Assembly: GCF_003325755.1 (NCBI RefSeq)
Contig: NZ_QORI02000003.1
Span: forward strand, 186,001-250,000
Direction: 5' to 3'
Origin: Pseudomonas sp. SST3
GTDB taxonomy: Bacteria; Pseudomonadota; Gammaproteobacteria; Pseudomonadales; Pseudomonadaceae
DNA length: 64,000 nucleotides
Shown here: in pieces, positions 53,161 through 61,844 of the stretch
How positions within the stretch are numbered: the stretch's first letter is position 1
Layout: the number at the start of each line of letters is the position of its first letter
Notes under the pieces: generated by a model
Database searches by the model: none
What the model was told of the DNA's origin: nothing
Seen by the model: the letters and a program-made list of their open reading frames with translations, nothing else
Program-made: the position numbers and the translations under genes

Positions 53161-53346
53161 ATGACGATGGCCTCCAAAACCACATCCGCCAAACGCAAGC
53201 CCGAACCCGCCAGCGAAACCAGCCAGTCTCTGGCCGCTCAGATGGCAGCCTTCCTAAAGGCCGGTGGCGAAGTCCAGAAGATCCCCAACGGGGTCAGCGG
53301 CCAGACCCAGGGCCCATCGCGCCAGATCACCATCAGCAAGAAATAA
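53161..53346 (+). CDS. Small protein with a SutA-like FLxxGGxVQxI motif
   Basis: A 61-residue protein with ribosome site AAAGGA. The Lys/Ser-rich start is followed by SLAAQMAAFLKAGGEVQKIPNGVSGQ and a short basic end. The AMxxFLxxGGxVQxI pattern is also seen in the C-terminal half of the RNA-polymerase-associated regulator SutA of Pseudomonas, but the long acidic N-terminus of SutA is missing. It may be a small conserved pseudomonad protein of unrelated function. Confidence 0.65.
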   Translation: MTMASKTTSAKRKPEPASETSQSLAAQMAAFLKAGGEVQKIPNGVSGQTQGPSRQITISKK

Positions 53347-53439
53347 GCTGCGCAATACCCAACCGATAAGCGAGCTTTTGCTGCCGTTGCGATACTGCAG
53401 TGGCTCGCCAGGTTCCCCTCCGAAGCATCCGAGCCCCCA

Positions 53440-54162
53440 ATGACCGACCCGATACGCTTGTCCAAACGCCTTGCCGAGCAACTCGGCTGTTCCCGGCGCG
53501 AGGCCGAGCTGTATATCGAAGGCGGCTGGGTCAGCGTCGACGGTCAAATCGTCGAAGAGCCCTTTTTCAAAGTCATCGACCAGCGCGTCGAACTGCTGCC
53601 CGGCGCCACTGCCACTGAAGTGCCGCCCGTCACGCTGTTATTCCACAAGCCCTCCGGCCAACCCACCGCAGCGGACCCCGCCAGTGCTCAGCTGCAGCTC
53701 GCCCAGGCGAGCCATTGGAGCGGTGACGATACGCGCTTGACGCCCCGCGAGCGCCATTTCGCACGCCAGACGGCCTTGCTGCCGCTGGAGCCGGACGTCT
53801 GCGGGCTGGTCGTGTTCAGCCAGCAACGCGAAGTGATCCGCAAGCTAGCCGATCCGAGGGACAAGCTGGAGCAGGAATACATCGTCGAAGTCGCTGGCGA
53901 GCCCGAGGAAGGCGGGCTTGCCCTACTGGCCAAAGGCATCGGGCATCGCGGCAGAATCCTGCCCAAGGCCAAGGCGAGCTGGCAGAACGAGACACGCCTG
54001 CGCATCGTGCTCAAGGCGCCACAGGCGGGCGATCTGCGTCAGCTCTGCGAGGCCATCGGCCTGCAAATGCTCAACTGCCGGCGCATCCGTATCGGGCGCC
54101 TGTCGATGGCCAAGCTGCCGGTGGGTGAGTGGCGCTTTCTCGGTGAGCACGAGCGCTTCTAG
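53440..54162 (+). CDS. RsuA/RluB-family pseudouridine synthase-like protein, altered active site
   Basis: A 240-residue protein: an S4 RNA-binding domain (RLSKRLAEQLGCSRREAELYIEGGWVSVDG, about residues 5-35), then a pseudouridine synthase fold (LLFHKPSG; LEQEYIVEVAGEP; LRQLCEAIGLQMLNCRRIRIGRLSM). In active members the catalytic Asp lies in GRLDxxxxGLLL; here the same place reads LPLEPDVCGLVVF, with Glu in the Asp position and Pro for Arg. It may therefore be inactive or specialised. The end block (RIRIGRLSMAKLPVGEWRFL) is normal. The ribosome site is weak. Confidence 0.85.
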   Translation: MTDPIRLSKRLAEQLGCSRREAELYIEGGWVSVDGQIVEEPFFKVIDQRVELLPGATATEVPPVTLLFHKPSGQPTAADPASAQLQLAQASHWSGDDTRLTPRERHFARQTALLPLEPDVCGLVVFSQQREVIRKLADPRDKLEQEYIVEVAGEPEEGGLALLAKGIGHRGRILPKAKASWQNETRLRIVLKAPQAGDLRQLCEAIGLQMLNCRRIRIGRLSMAKLPVGEWRFLGEHERF

Positions 54163-54307
54163 CAGCATCGCTTCGGGAATAACCCGACTGCTCGCGCCTT
54201 GTGGCCGCTCGGCTATGCTGATGTCAGTGACAACGGACACGCCATCTGTGGCCGCATCATCTGTACTGTGATCCGACCGCTTCGCCATCCCGCCGCAAAG
54301 GTTAGCC

Positions 54308-55069
54308 ATGCAGAGACTCGTGCTGATGCTAATGCTCGTTCTGTTGCCCTTGGTCTGTGGGGCGCAGCAGCGAGTCGAGGTATGGACCTATCATTTTTCG
54401 CCGCCTTTCATTCTCGACAACGACCAAGGGCTTTCGCATGGGTTCGTCGAGCTGCTCAACAACGACCCAGCCAATCAGGGTCGCTTTCGCTTCGACCTGG
54501 TGGAGCTGCCGCGCAAGCGGGTGGACGTGCGCCTCGCCCGAAAGCGGCCCGGCATCCTGCTTTGGGCCACGCCAAGCTTCTTCACCGCCGCGCAGGTAGC
54601 CGATAGCAAATGGTCGGAACCGTTACTGATCGATCGGCAGGATTTCGTTTCATTACCCGATGTACCTTTTGAATACGAAGGCCCCGAATCGCTGCACGGC
54701 CTTATCCTGGGTGGCGTGCTGGGGCATCGCTATGCAGGGCTCGAAGCGGAGATCACCAGCGGCGCAATCAAGCGTCAGGATGTTCAGACCGACCTGCAGA
54801 ACCTCCAGAAACTGCTCTCGGGCCGCATCAACACCTTGCTGATCCCACGCTCTACCCTGCTTTACTACCGCAAAGAGCAGGACCTCAGGGATCTGTATGT
54901 TTCGAACACCCCGCTGTACCAGTTCGCCCGGCACTTGTTAATCACCGACACGCTTGGCGAGGGCGTCACCGCCTATCTCGATGAATTCCTCGATGCCCTG
55001 CCGGACAATCCCGAATGGCAGATCCTTCTATTCAAGTATGGACTCCTGCCCATCGCCACCGAGCAATGA
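54308..55069 (+). CDS. Periplasmic substrate-binding-like protein
   Basis: A 253-residue exported protein with a signal peptide of about 20 residues (MLMLVLLPLVCGA) and ribosome site AAAGGTTAGCC. VEVWTYHFSPPFILDNDQGLSHGFVELLNND resembles the first strand and helix of family 3 solute-binding proteins, and the length fits one such domain (VSNTPLYQFARHLLI, FKYGLLP at the end). No ABC transporter genes adjoin it, so it may be a sensor or a stand-alone binding protein. Confidence 0.7.
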   Translation: MQRLVLMLMLVLLPLVCGAQQRVEVWTYHFSPPFILDNDQGLSHGFVELLNNDPANQGRFRFDLVELPRKRVDVRLARKRPGILLWATPSFFTAAQVADSKWSEPLLIDRQDFVSLPDVPFEYEGPESLHGLILGGVLGHRYAGLEAEITSGAIKRQDVQTDLQNLQKLLSGRINTLLIPRSTLLYYRKEQDLRDLYVSNTPLYQFARHLLITDTLGEGVTAYLDEFLDALPDNPEWQILLFKYGLLPIATEQ

Positions 55070-55148
55070 AACAGGCTGAACAGAAACGAAGCACACCTGT
55101 CAGAACACCGCCGACACACCTAAAACAACCAGAGAGAACAAGGCAGCA

Positions 55149-55688
55149 ATGAAGAACGCACTGGTGATTGGACTCCTCGCCGTCCTGAGCGGCTGCGCTT
55201 CTCAACCCTGTGACCACCCTGGCAGCGACAATGCCTGCCGCGCCGAGCGGCTGCTCTATCAGAACGACCTGATGCAGGCGAAGATTCTCATTTCCATCGG
55301 CGACGAAGACGGTTACGAGCTCGCCGATGCCTTGCTCGAGCGCAGTGCACCTCTCGACGAGCGTGGCGAGATTGAGTTCTATCAGGCGCTGCTGCTGATC
55401 CGTCAGGGCCCGCAACAAGCGCCAGTGCTGCGCCTGCTTGAACAGGCGCGAGCCAAGGGGCATCCGCACGCCGTGGCGCTGCTCTATAAGATCCACCAGG
55501 AACCCTATCTGTTGAACGAGCGCGACGCCGCCAAGGCCGAACAATACCGCCAGGCCTATGCCGAGCTGGATGTCGCGCAGAGCGGCTACCCCTCATTCGA
55601 CAAGGCGCTGGAGCTGGTTTCCCAGCTCGTCGAGCCGCCACCGCCATTACCCGAGCGAATCGACCGCTGCGTCAGTCAGTGTCTCTGA
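55149..55688 (+). CDS. Lipoprotein, unknown function (helical-repeat-like)
   Basis: A 179-residue protein with a lipobox (AVLSGC, Cys at 17). After the anchor comes a cysteine pair (CDHPGSDNAC) and an alpha-helical body with Sel1/TPR-like spacing (DEDGYELADALLERSAPLDERGEIEFYQALLLI; EQARAKGHPHAVALLYKI). No firm family. Ribosome site AAGGCAGCA. Confidence 0.7.
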   Translation: MKNALVIGLLAVLSGCASQPCDHPGSDNACRAERLLYQNDLMQAKILISIGDEDGYELADALLERSAPLDERGEIEFYQALLLIRQGPQQAPVLRLLEQARAKGHPHAVALLYKIHQEPYLLNERDAAKAEQYRQAYAELDVAQSGYPSFDKALELVSQLVEPPPPLPERIDRCVSQCL

Positions 55689-55694
55689 CGCTTT

Positions 55695-55886
55695 TCAGCG
55701 AGGCGTAGGCGTCTGCGATATCTTGGGCTCCTGCTCCCCATCCATCACGGCCTGCGCTTCCTCACGCGTGGCGTACGGACCGGCGATGGTCTTGCCATCC
55801 ATTTCCACCACCCAGCAGGTCACCCAGGTCGGACGCCAGCCCTGCGGTACTTCGTCTCCGGTCAGATGCCTGATCGTCTTCTGCAT
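55695..55886 (-). CDS. Small conserved hypothetical protein
   Basis: A 63-residue protein from the ATG at 55886 with a very strong ribosome site (GAGGAGGTAGTC). GDEVPQGWRPTWVTCWVVEMDGKTIAGPYATREEAQAVMD looks like a short beta-hairpin plus helix domain. It is convergent with the lipoprotein gene. No family assigned. Confidence 0.65.
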   Translation of the reverse strand: MQKTIRHLTGDEVPQGWRPTWVTCWVVEMDGKTIAGPYATREEAQAVMDGEQEPKISQTPTPR

Positions 55887-56079
55887 GACTACCTCCTCGT
55901 CAATTGCCGTACGGGTCGGGCGCACCATCGGCGTCCCTACCCTAATAGGGACCACAACTCCCGTGGTTTTCTCGCAGAAACAAGCCGTTGCTGTTTCGGC
56001 CCGAACTGCCGCAGCGTCCCGTTGCTCTACTGAACAGCGAAATGTCGTTTGATGTGATGACGAAAAGACGAGGACTCCG

Positions 56080-56955
56080 ATGCAGATCCGTCAGGTGCTT
56101 GGCTGCAAGATTTTGTTATTGCTGGTGGCACTCGCCGTGCTGATGGCCGGCTGCAGCCGCATGAATCTCGCCTACCGTAACCTTGACCTGTTGATTCCCT
56201 GGTCACTCAACGATTACCTGGATATGAATCGCGAACAGGAGCAGCGCTTCCGAGCGCAGCTGCGTGAGCACCTGAGCTGGCATTGTCGTACACAGCTGCC
56301 TGAGTACCTCGCCAACATCGAACGACTGCAGCGCCAGGTTCGGGAGGGGAACGTCGATGAAGCCGCGCTCCGCGGTCACTATCGCGACGTGAAGCAGGCG
56401 ATCCATACCGTCGCTGTGGAAATCACCCCAACCACAACGCAGCTACTGCGCGACCTCGATGACGAGCAGGTCCGCGAGCTCGACGCGGCGCTCGAGGATG
56501 ACCGTCGCGAGCGTGAAGAGAAATACCTGAAGCCACCACTGGCAGAGCAGATTCGCGACCGTTCCGAGCGCATGCGTGAGCGGGCCGAGCAATGGCTTGG
56601 CAGCACCAGCGCGGCGCAACGGCAACGCATCCTCCAATGGGCCCACGCACTCGGCGCGCAGAACCAGCTCTGGTTGGACAATCGGGTGCAATGGCAGCGA
56701 GCGCTGAGTGAAGCGGTCAACGAGCGCCACGAAGCGGATTTCGCGCAACGCGTCGAGAAGCTGCTGCAGGACCGCGAGTCCTTCTGGACGGCCGATTACA
56801 GGGCCGCCTTTGCTCGTACCGAGCAGGCGGCCATCGATCTGGTCGGCGATCTCTACGCCATGTCCGATACCGGCCAGCGTCGCCATTTGGATGAGCAGCT
56901 GGAAGATCTACGCAAGGATCTGAGTTCGCTGGACTGCTTGTCAGCGGCGCGCTGA
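56080..56955 (+). CDS. DUF6279-like lipoprotein
   Basis: A 291-residue lipoprotein: LLLLVALAVLMAGC gives the lipobox (Cys 25). The mature part is almost entirely helical and highly charged (LNDYLDMNREQEQRFRAQLREHLSWH; LDDEQVRELDAALEDDRRERE). The opening SRMNLAYRNLDLLIPWSLNDYLDMN is typical of a pseudomonad lipoprotein family that I recall as DUF6279. Envelope location; function unknown. Confidence 0.8.
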   Translation: MQIRQVLGCKILLLLVALAVLMAGCSRMNLAYRNLDLLIPWSLNDYLDMNREQEQRFRAQLREHLSWHCRTQLPEYLANIERLQRQVREGNVDEAALRGHYRDVKQAIHTVAVEITPTTTQLLRDLDDEQVRELDAALEDDRREREEKYLKPPLAEQIRDRSERMRERAEQWLGSTSAAQRQRILQWAHALGAQNQLWLDNRVQWQRALSEAVNERHEADFAQRVEKLLQDRESFWTADYRAAFARTEQAAIDLVGDLYAMSDTGQRRHLDEQLEDLRKDLSSLDCLSAAR

Positions 56956-57024
56956 GCCGTCACACGGCGCGCCGGACAACGATCTGATAGCCGACATCTG
57001 CGCAGTTAGTCTTTCTACGATCCG

Positions 57025-57995
57025 CTAGCGTCGACGACAGCACAACAGCAATCCTACTATGCCGACTGCAATCCCACCCGCCACCAGCAAAGCCCGCTGC
57101 TGTGAATCACCGTTGCGCCAGCCGCCATCGATTCGCCGTTGGCCCAGCGCTGGATGGAACAGATTGCCCGAAGAAGGTGCCACCCGTTCAGCACGACGCA
57201 ACGCGGTGCCGGTGAGTAGCCCTGACAAGCGATCGAAGCCTGGCGTGACGAAATGTGCAAAGCGCAACAAGGTCGCCGTCAGACCAACCGAAGTGGTATG
57301 GCGCGGGTGCAGCGCCAGACTGACCATCGCCTCTGCCACCTGGCGCGGATCGCTGAGCGGTGGCGGCGGCTGCAGCGAACGTCCCGCATAGTTCCCGCCG
57401 TCGCGAAAACCGGGCGTATCGACGACCGAGGGATACACATCGCACACATGGATGCCAGGCCACTGGACAAGTTCGCCGCGCAACGCATGGGAGAACCCGC
57501 GCAGGCCGAACTTGCTGGCCGAATAGGCCACCGCGAACGGCTGCGGCACCCAACTGCCGACCGATAGGGTATTGATCAGAATGCCGCCGTTCTGCTGCTT
57601 GAAATAAGGCAACACCACATGCGCACCGCGCAGATAGCCGATCAGATCGGTCTGCACCACTTGTTCATGTGCATCCAGTGGCGTCTCGTCAAAAGCGCCC
57701 ACCGCGCCGACGCCAGCATTGTTGATCCATACATCGATGCGGCCCTGACCAAACTCTGCGGCAGCAGTGGCCAGCTGTTCGACGGAGTCGCTGAGGGTCG
57801 TATCGTCGGCACTACAAGCGCTTCAGCGCCGAGCGCTCGGCACTCTTGCGCCGCCTCCTGCAGTGCTTCGTCGTCACGCGCGGCCAGCACGACACGGGCT
57901 CCCTGGCGGGCGAAAGCCTGCGCGGCGGCGCGACCGATGCCACTGGACGCACCGGTGATCACCACCACCGCGCCTTCGAGTTTGGTTCCACTCAT
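57025..57995 (-). pseudogene. Short-chain dehydrogenase with a single-base frameshift
   Basis: From ATG 57995 (GGAGAAGCGAGC upstream): [36 protein letters not shown] is the SDR Rossmann start. After GAEALVVPT the frame slips (IRPSATPS); in the next frame [11 protein letters not shown] and, further on, [55 protein letters not shown] (Tyr-x3-Lys) and a C-terminal membrane helix (ALLVAGGIAVGIVGLLLCC) continue normally. Adding one G at 57803/57804 (ACGATA to ACGGATA) repairs it. Substrate unknown. Sequencing error or a recent lesion cannot be told apart here. Confidence 0.88.
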
Positions 57996-58079
57996 GCTCG
58001 CTTCTCCGGTTTGCTGTCGTTCATAGCTGACAGCCGCGGCGAGGCAAACATTCCCTGCCGTCCCGAAGGACGACCGCAA

Positions 58080-58904
58080 TCAGACCATCTGCAGTGCCTG
58101 CCGACGCGTCGGAGGTGGAAACGCCACGTCAAGAATCCGCAGGTCTTCACTGGTGAGGTTCAGCTCTGCTGCGGATGCATTGGAACGCAGATGGATCGGA
58201 TTGGAAGATTTGGGTATGACCAGCACGCCGGGTTGGCGCAAGGCCCAGGCCAGGGCAACCTGAGCGGGCTGCGCACCGTGTCGGCGGGCGACATCGATGA
58301 CGGCGGGATGACGCAATAGCTCGCCGCCCTGCCCCAACGGGCAATAGGCCATGATCGGCATGCTCTGGGTCTGGCACCACGGCAGCAGATCGTATTCGAT
58401 GCCCCGCTCGCCGGGGTTATAGAGGACCTGGTTGGTCGCGCATGCGGGCGCATCCAGCTTGCGCATGTCGTCCAGATCGAAGTTCGACACGCCCCAGCGG
58501 CGAATCTTGCCCTGGTCCTTGAGGCGCTCGAAGGCGTCGACGGTTTCCGCCAGTGGATACTGGCCGCGCCAATGCAGCAAATACAGATCGATACAGTCAG
58601 TGTCCAGGCGACGCAGGGTGCGCTCGCAGGCCTCCGGCACGCCTTTGCGGCTGGCATTGTGCGGATAGACCTTGCTGACGAGGAAGACCCGATCGCGGCG
58701 GTTATGGATCGCTTCGCCGACCACCTCTTCGGCACCGCCCTCGCCGTACATCTCAGCGGTATCGATGAGCGTCATGCCCAACTCGATACCGAGCCGTAGT
58801 GCGGCCACTTCGTTGTGGCGTTCGGCCGGGTTTTCGCCCATGTGCCAGGTTCCCTGGCCGATTACCGGTACCACCTGGCCGTCGTTCAGCTTCAAGGTCC
58901 GCAT
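58080..58904 (-). CDS. Aldo/keto reductase
   Basis: A 274-residue AKR from the ATG at 58904, which overlaps the VOC gene stop as ATGA. Catalytic residues: D and Y in LIDTAEMYGEG, K in VFLVSKVYPHN, H in LYLLHWRG. VIPKSSNPIHLRSNASA is the NADPH-binding end. It is close to the YeaE/MhnE type without the C-terminal loop. Reduces aldehydes or ketones with NADPH; coupling to a VOC protein suggests detoxification of reactive carbonyls. Confidence 0.9.
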   Translation of the reverse strand: MRTLKLNDGQVVPVIGQGTWHMGENPAERHNEVAALRLGIELGMTLIDTAEMYGEGGAEEVVGEAIHNRRDRVFLVSKVYPHNASRKGVPEACERTLRRLDTDCIDLYLLHWRGQYPLAETVDAFERLKDQGKIRRWGVSNFDLDDMRKLDAPACATNQVLYNPGERGIEYDLLPWCQTQSMPIMAYCPLGQGGELLRHPAVIDVARRHGAQPAQVALAWALRQPGVLVIPKSSNPIHLRSNASAAELNLTSEDLRILDVAFPPPTRRQALQMV

Positions 58905-59368
58905 CAGTCGTTCCCTCGCGGTGCATTTTGCTCGGCAACCGGTTCGGCCCAAGGATCGTAGGTGCCGAAATTCCACAGATGCCCCTCGAGGTCGCGACAG
59001 CTGAAGCCTCGACCGCCGTAGTCCTCGTCTTTCAACTCGATGACGATCTCGGCACCGGCGGCCTTGGCCTTGGTGTAAAGAGCGTCGGCACTGTTGACGA
59101 TGACATAGGTGCTTTGCGTGGAAATCCCACCCACCTCATCCGGCTGCCGGACCTGGCGGCCATATTCCGAATCGACTACCGGCCCCAGCATCAGCATGCC
59201 ACTGCCGAAGCTGAGTTGGGCGTGAATGACACCGACCTGAGGATCTTCAACCACACGCTGCTGCTCGAAATCGAATACTCGACACAGCCATTCCAATGCC
59301 GCAGGCACATCGCGGTAACGCAGGCAGGGAATCAGATTGGAAGTTGTGTTCTTGCTGTACAGGGACAT
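58904..59368 (-). CDS. VOC-superfamily protein (glyoxalase/bleomycin-resistance fold)
   Basis: A 154-residue protein from the ATG at 59368 (AAAGGAGATTCC before it). LIPCLRYRDVPAALEWLCRVFDFEQQRVV opens the first beta-alpha-beta-beta-beta module; GAEIVIELKDEDYGGRGFSCRDLEGHLWNFGTY closes the second, with metal-type H and E positions. It may be a glyoxalase-like enzyme or a binding protein. Co-translated with the aldo/keto reductase. Confidence 0.87.
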   Translation of the reverse strand: MSLYSKNTTSNLIPCLRYRDVPAALEWLCRVFDFEQQRVVEDPQVGVIHAQLSFGSGMLMLGPVVDSEYGRQVRQPDEVGGISTQSTYVIVNSADALYTKAKAAGAEIVIELKDEDYGGRGFSCRDLEGHLWNFGTYDPWAEPVAEQNAPRGND

Positions 59369-59501
59369 GGAATCTCCTTTCGATTGCCGCCGAAACGCCG
59401 TAAAAAACGCACTGCATAGCATTCAGACCGATACCAGGCCCGACGTTCCCACCATTGGGCCTGCCCGTTTCGTCGCAGCCGAGACGAAACGGCAACATGC
59501 C

Positions 59502-60140
59502 CTATGCGCGTTCCGCCAAGCCGAGACGAATCCCCAGGCCGATCAGCACCGAGCCAAGCACACGATCGAGCCATTGACTCAAGCGGCGATTGCTGCGGAA
59601 TGCCGAGCTCGCCCGAGCCGCGAGCAACACCAGCGCACACTCGACGATGATCGCCACCAGAACCACCAGCACACCCAGCACCAGCAGTTGCAGCGCCACC
59701 GCCCCTTTATCCGGGCGAACGAATTGCGGCAGGAACGCCATGAAGAAAATCGCCGCTTTGGGATTGAGAATATCAACCAGAATGCCTTGGCGATATGCCT
59801 GCCAGGCAGTGGTGCGCGGCCCGGTGTTGAGGTTTAGCTGGGTGCCGGCGCCCGCTGAGCGCAATGCCTGAATGCCGAGATACAGCAGATAAGCGGCACC
59901 GACATACTTGACCACGGCAAAGGCTAACGCCGACGTGGCCAGGATCGCCGATATCCCCAGCGCCGCTGCCGCCACATGAACCAGCGCACCGCTGCATACG
60001 CCGCACGCCGAGGCCACACCGACACGGCGGCCGCCGGATAACGTACGCGAAAGCACGAACAGCAAATCGGGTCCCGGCGATACGTTCAGCGCCAGGGCAG
60101 CCGAGAAGAAAACCAACCAGAACGCTGGATCCGACATCAC
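59502..60140 (-). CDS. LysE/RhtB-family amino acid exporter
   Basis: A 212-residue inner membrane protein with about six helices. ALALNVSPGPDLLFVLSRTLSGGRRVGVASACGVCSGALVHV is the LysE family block (SPGPD...G.G), and ILVDILNPKAAIFFMAFLPQFV is the second. Exports amino acids such as homoserine, threonine or lysine; the exact substrate is unknown. Single gene, divergent from the curli locus. Confidence 0.93.
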   Translation of the reverse strand: MMSDPAFWLVFFSAALALNVSPGPDLLFVLSRTLSGGRRVGVASACGVCSGALVHVAAAALGISAILATSALAFAVVKYVGAAYLLYLGIQALRSAGAGTQLNLNTGPRTTAWQAYRQGILVDILNPKAAIFFMAFLPQFVRPDKGAVALQLLVLGVLVVLVAIIVECALVLLAARASSAFRSNRRLSQWLDRVLGSVLIGLGIRLGLAERA

Positions 60141-60374
60141 TGCCTCTTACCTCGCCGCCGTGAAAAGGTATTGAATGTAGTCCAGCGACCGAATGGCTTC
60201 CAGCTCCAGTCCGCGCCAACCAACAAGCACTTCGTCGGAAAACCGGCACCAGAGCACACTATCGACTTTTTATTGTCACTCCTCTGAACTACCTTTCTAG
60301 CGGCAAGTCAAAGCGCCAGGCCCGGCGAGGATTCCGGGCGCTACTCGTTTAGCCACTTAGCAAAGGATATGCAA

Positions 60375-61025
60375 ATGACCGATGAAGCCCGTCTGGCGCT
60401 CGTCGCCTCGTCAGCTCGTCTCGTTCTGCTTTCCAACAGTGAATTGTTGGACAACTCGCTTCATCAATATCTTCTCGGTTGCCCTCAGTTGCGCCTGACC
60501 CGCAGCAATACGCTTCGCGCCGGACTGAACGACGCGGACCTGACGCTGGTCGATGTCGGCAGCTTCGCGGACGCTGATTGCCTGCGACTGCTTCGGCAGT
60601 TGCGCGACACCCCTACCGCACTGGTGAATGTCCAAGCCGAGCAGGCGCGACGGCTGCTGGAACTGCACCCCTGGGTCAAGGGTGTGTTCTATCCGAATAC
60701 CAGCCGCAACAATTTCAGCCGCGGCATCAGCATCATTCTCGACGGCGGTGACTGGCTACCCCGTGCGCTGATGGAAAAGCTGCTCGGCCGCTATCGCCAA
60801 CTGACTCACGCCTCGCGGGCCATCGATGAGCTGTCGGTACGCGAGAAGCAGATCCTGGCACTTGCCGGCAAAGGACTTTCGAATTCGGAAATCGCCGAGC
60901 ACCTGCACCTGAGCACCCATACCATCAAGAGCCATATTCATAACGCACTGGGCAAGCTGGGCGCATCCAACCGCGCCCAAGGCGCATCGTTGGTGATGGG
61001 GCATGTCAACGAGGCCGGTATATGA
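60375..61025 (+). CDS. csgD: CsgD-like LuxR-family regulator of the curli locus
   Basis: A 216-residue response-regulator-like protein read from the ATG at 60375 (AAGG eight bases upstream; the ATG at 60369 is too close to it). The degenerate receiver domain (residues about 12-120) is followed by a LuxR HTH: LSVREKQILALAGKGLSNSEIAEHLHLSTHTIKSHIHNALGKLGASNRAQGA. The short receiver, the hinge (VFYPNTSRNNFSRGISIILDGGDWLPR) and its place as the first gene before csgE match CsgD, the activator of curli and cellulose-type matrix genes. It overlaps csgE by ATGA. Confidence 0.88.
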   Translation: MTDEARLALVASSARLVLLSNSELLDNSLHQYLLGCPQLRLTRSNTLRAGLNDADLTLVDVGSFADADCLRLLRQLRDTPTALVNVQAEQARRLLELHPWVKGVFYPNTSRNNFSRGISIILDGGDWLPRALMEKLLGRYRQLTHASRAIDELSVREKQILALAGKGLSNSEIAEHLHLSTHTIKSHIHNALGKLGASNRAQGASLVMGHVNEAGI

Positions 61026-61405
61026 AGGCGGTATGCCTGTGCGTGGCGTTGCTCGCCAGCGTTCAGGTCCACGCCGACGAGGCCGAACTCAAAGGCTTTA
61101 TCACGAACAACACGGTGTCCCGGTCCGGCCAGGAGTTCTACCGCAAGTTCTGTGAGCGGTTGAACAACACCAGTACGCTGGACTTCAACCTGGCTGTCAA
61201 AGAGCGACCCTCGGCACGCTGGGGCATCCTGGTCTGGGTCGAACAGGACAACCATCCGCTCTACCGCCGCTTCCTGCAACCGAACGTCAACGACATGGAG
61301 CAAACCGCCTATGAGGCGGCGGATTTCGTACTGCAAGAGATAAACCGTAAGAAAGTCGAAGCATTGTTCGAAGACACCATTGACCTTGCAAAGGATGAGT
61401 TATGA
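61022..61405 (+). CDS. csgE: Curli assembly accessory protein CsgE
   Basis: A 127-residue exported protein: signal peptide about 1-18 (LLASVQVHA). The mature part ELKGFITNNTVSRSGQEFYRKFCERLN, LAVKERPSARWGILVWVEQDN and YRRFLQPNVNDMEQTAYEAADFVLQEI is CsgE, which caps the CsgG secretion channel from the periplasm. ATGA overlaps at both ends couple it to csgD and csgF. Confidence 0.94.
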   Translation: MKAVCLCVALLASVQVHADEAELKGFITNNTVSRSGQEFYRKFCERLNNTSTLDFNLAVKERPSARWGILVWVEQDNHPLYRRFLQPNVNDMEQTAYEAADFVLQEINRKKVEALFEDTIDLAKDEL

Positions 61406-61824
61406 ACCGGCTACAACAAAAAGCTACCGGTATGCTCCTGGCCGGAATGCTGCTCAGCACCTGCGTCACCGCGACCGAACTGGTCTACACCCCGGTCAAC
61501 CCTTCGTTTGGTGGCAGCCCACTGAACGGCGCCTGGCTACTGGGCAATGCCCAGGCACAGAACGACACCAAAGACCCGGACGCGATCGATCGCTCATCGC
61601 TGACCGGCACCTCGGCGCTCGACCGTTTCACCAGCCAGCTCGAGTCACGCTTGCTCTCTAATCTGCTGAATAAGATGGAAGACCCCAACGGTGGTTCATT
61701 AATCACAGATGACTTCATCGTCAACATCGTGAACCTCGACGGTAACCTGACAGTGGAGATCACTGATCGGCTGACGGGAGAAGTATCGGAAATCATTGTT
61801 AACGGCTACGGCGCCATCAATTAA
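61402..61824 (+). CDS. csgF: Curli assembly accessory protein CsgF
   Basis: A 140-residue exported protein with a signal peptide of about 24 residues. ELVYTPVNPSFGGSPLNGAWLLGNAQAQND is the strongly conserved CsgF N-terminus that binds inside the CsgG pore; the C-terminal IVNLDGNLTVEITDRLTGEVSEIIVN also fits. It links the CsgB nucleator to the channel exit. Confidence 0.95.
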   Translation: MNRLQQKATGMLLAGMLLSTCVTATELVYTPVNPSFGGSPLNGAWLLGNAQAQNDTKDPDAIDRSSLTGTSALDRFTSQLESRLLSNLLNKMEDPNGGSLITDDFIVNIVNLDGNLTVEITDRLTGEVSEIIVNGYGAIN

Positions 61825-61844
61825 TCGCAAGGAGAGCAAAGGCC

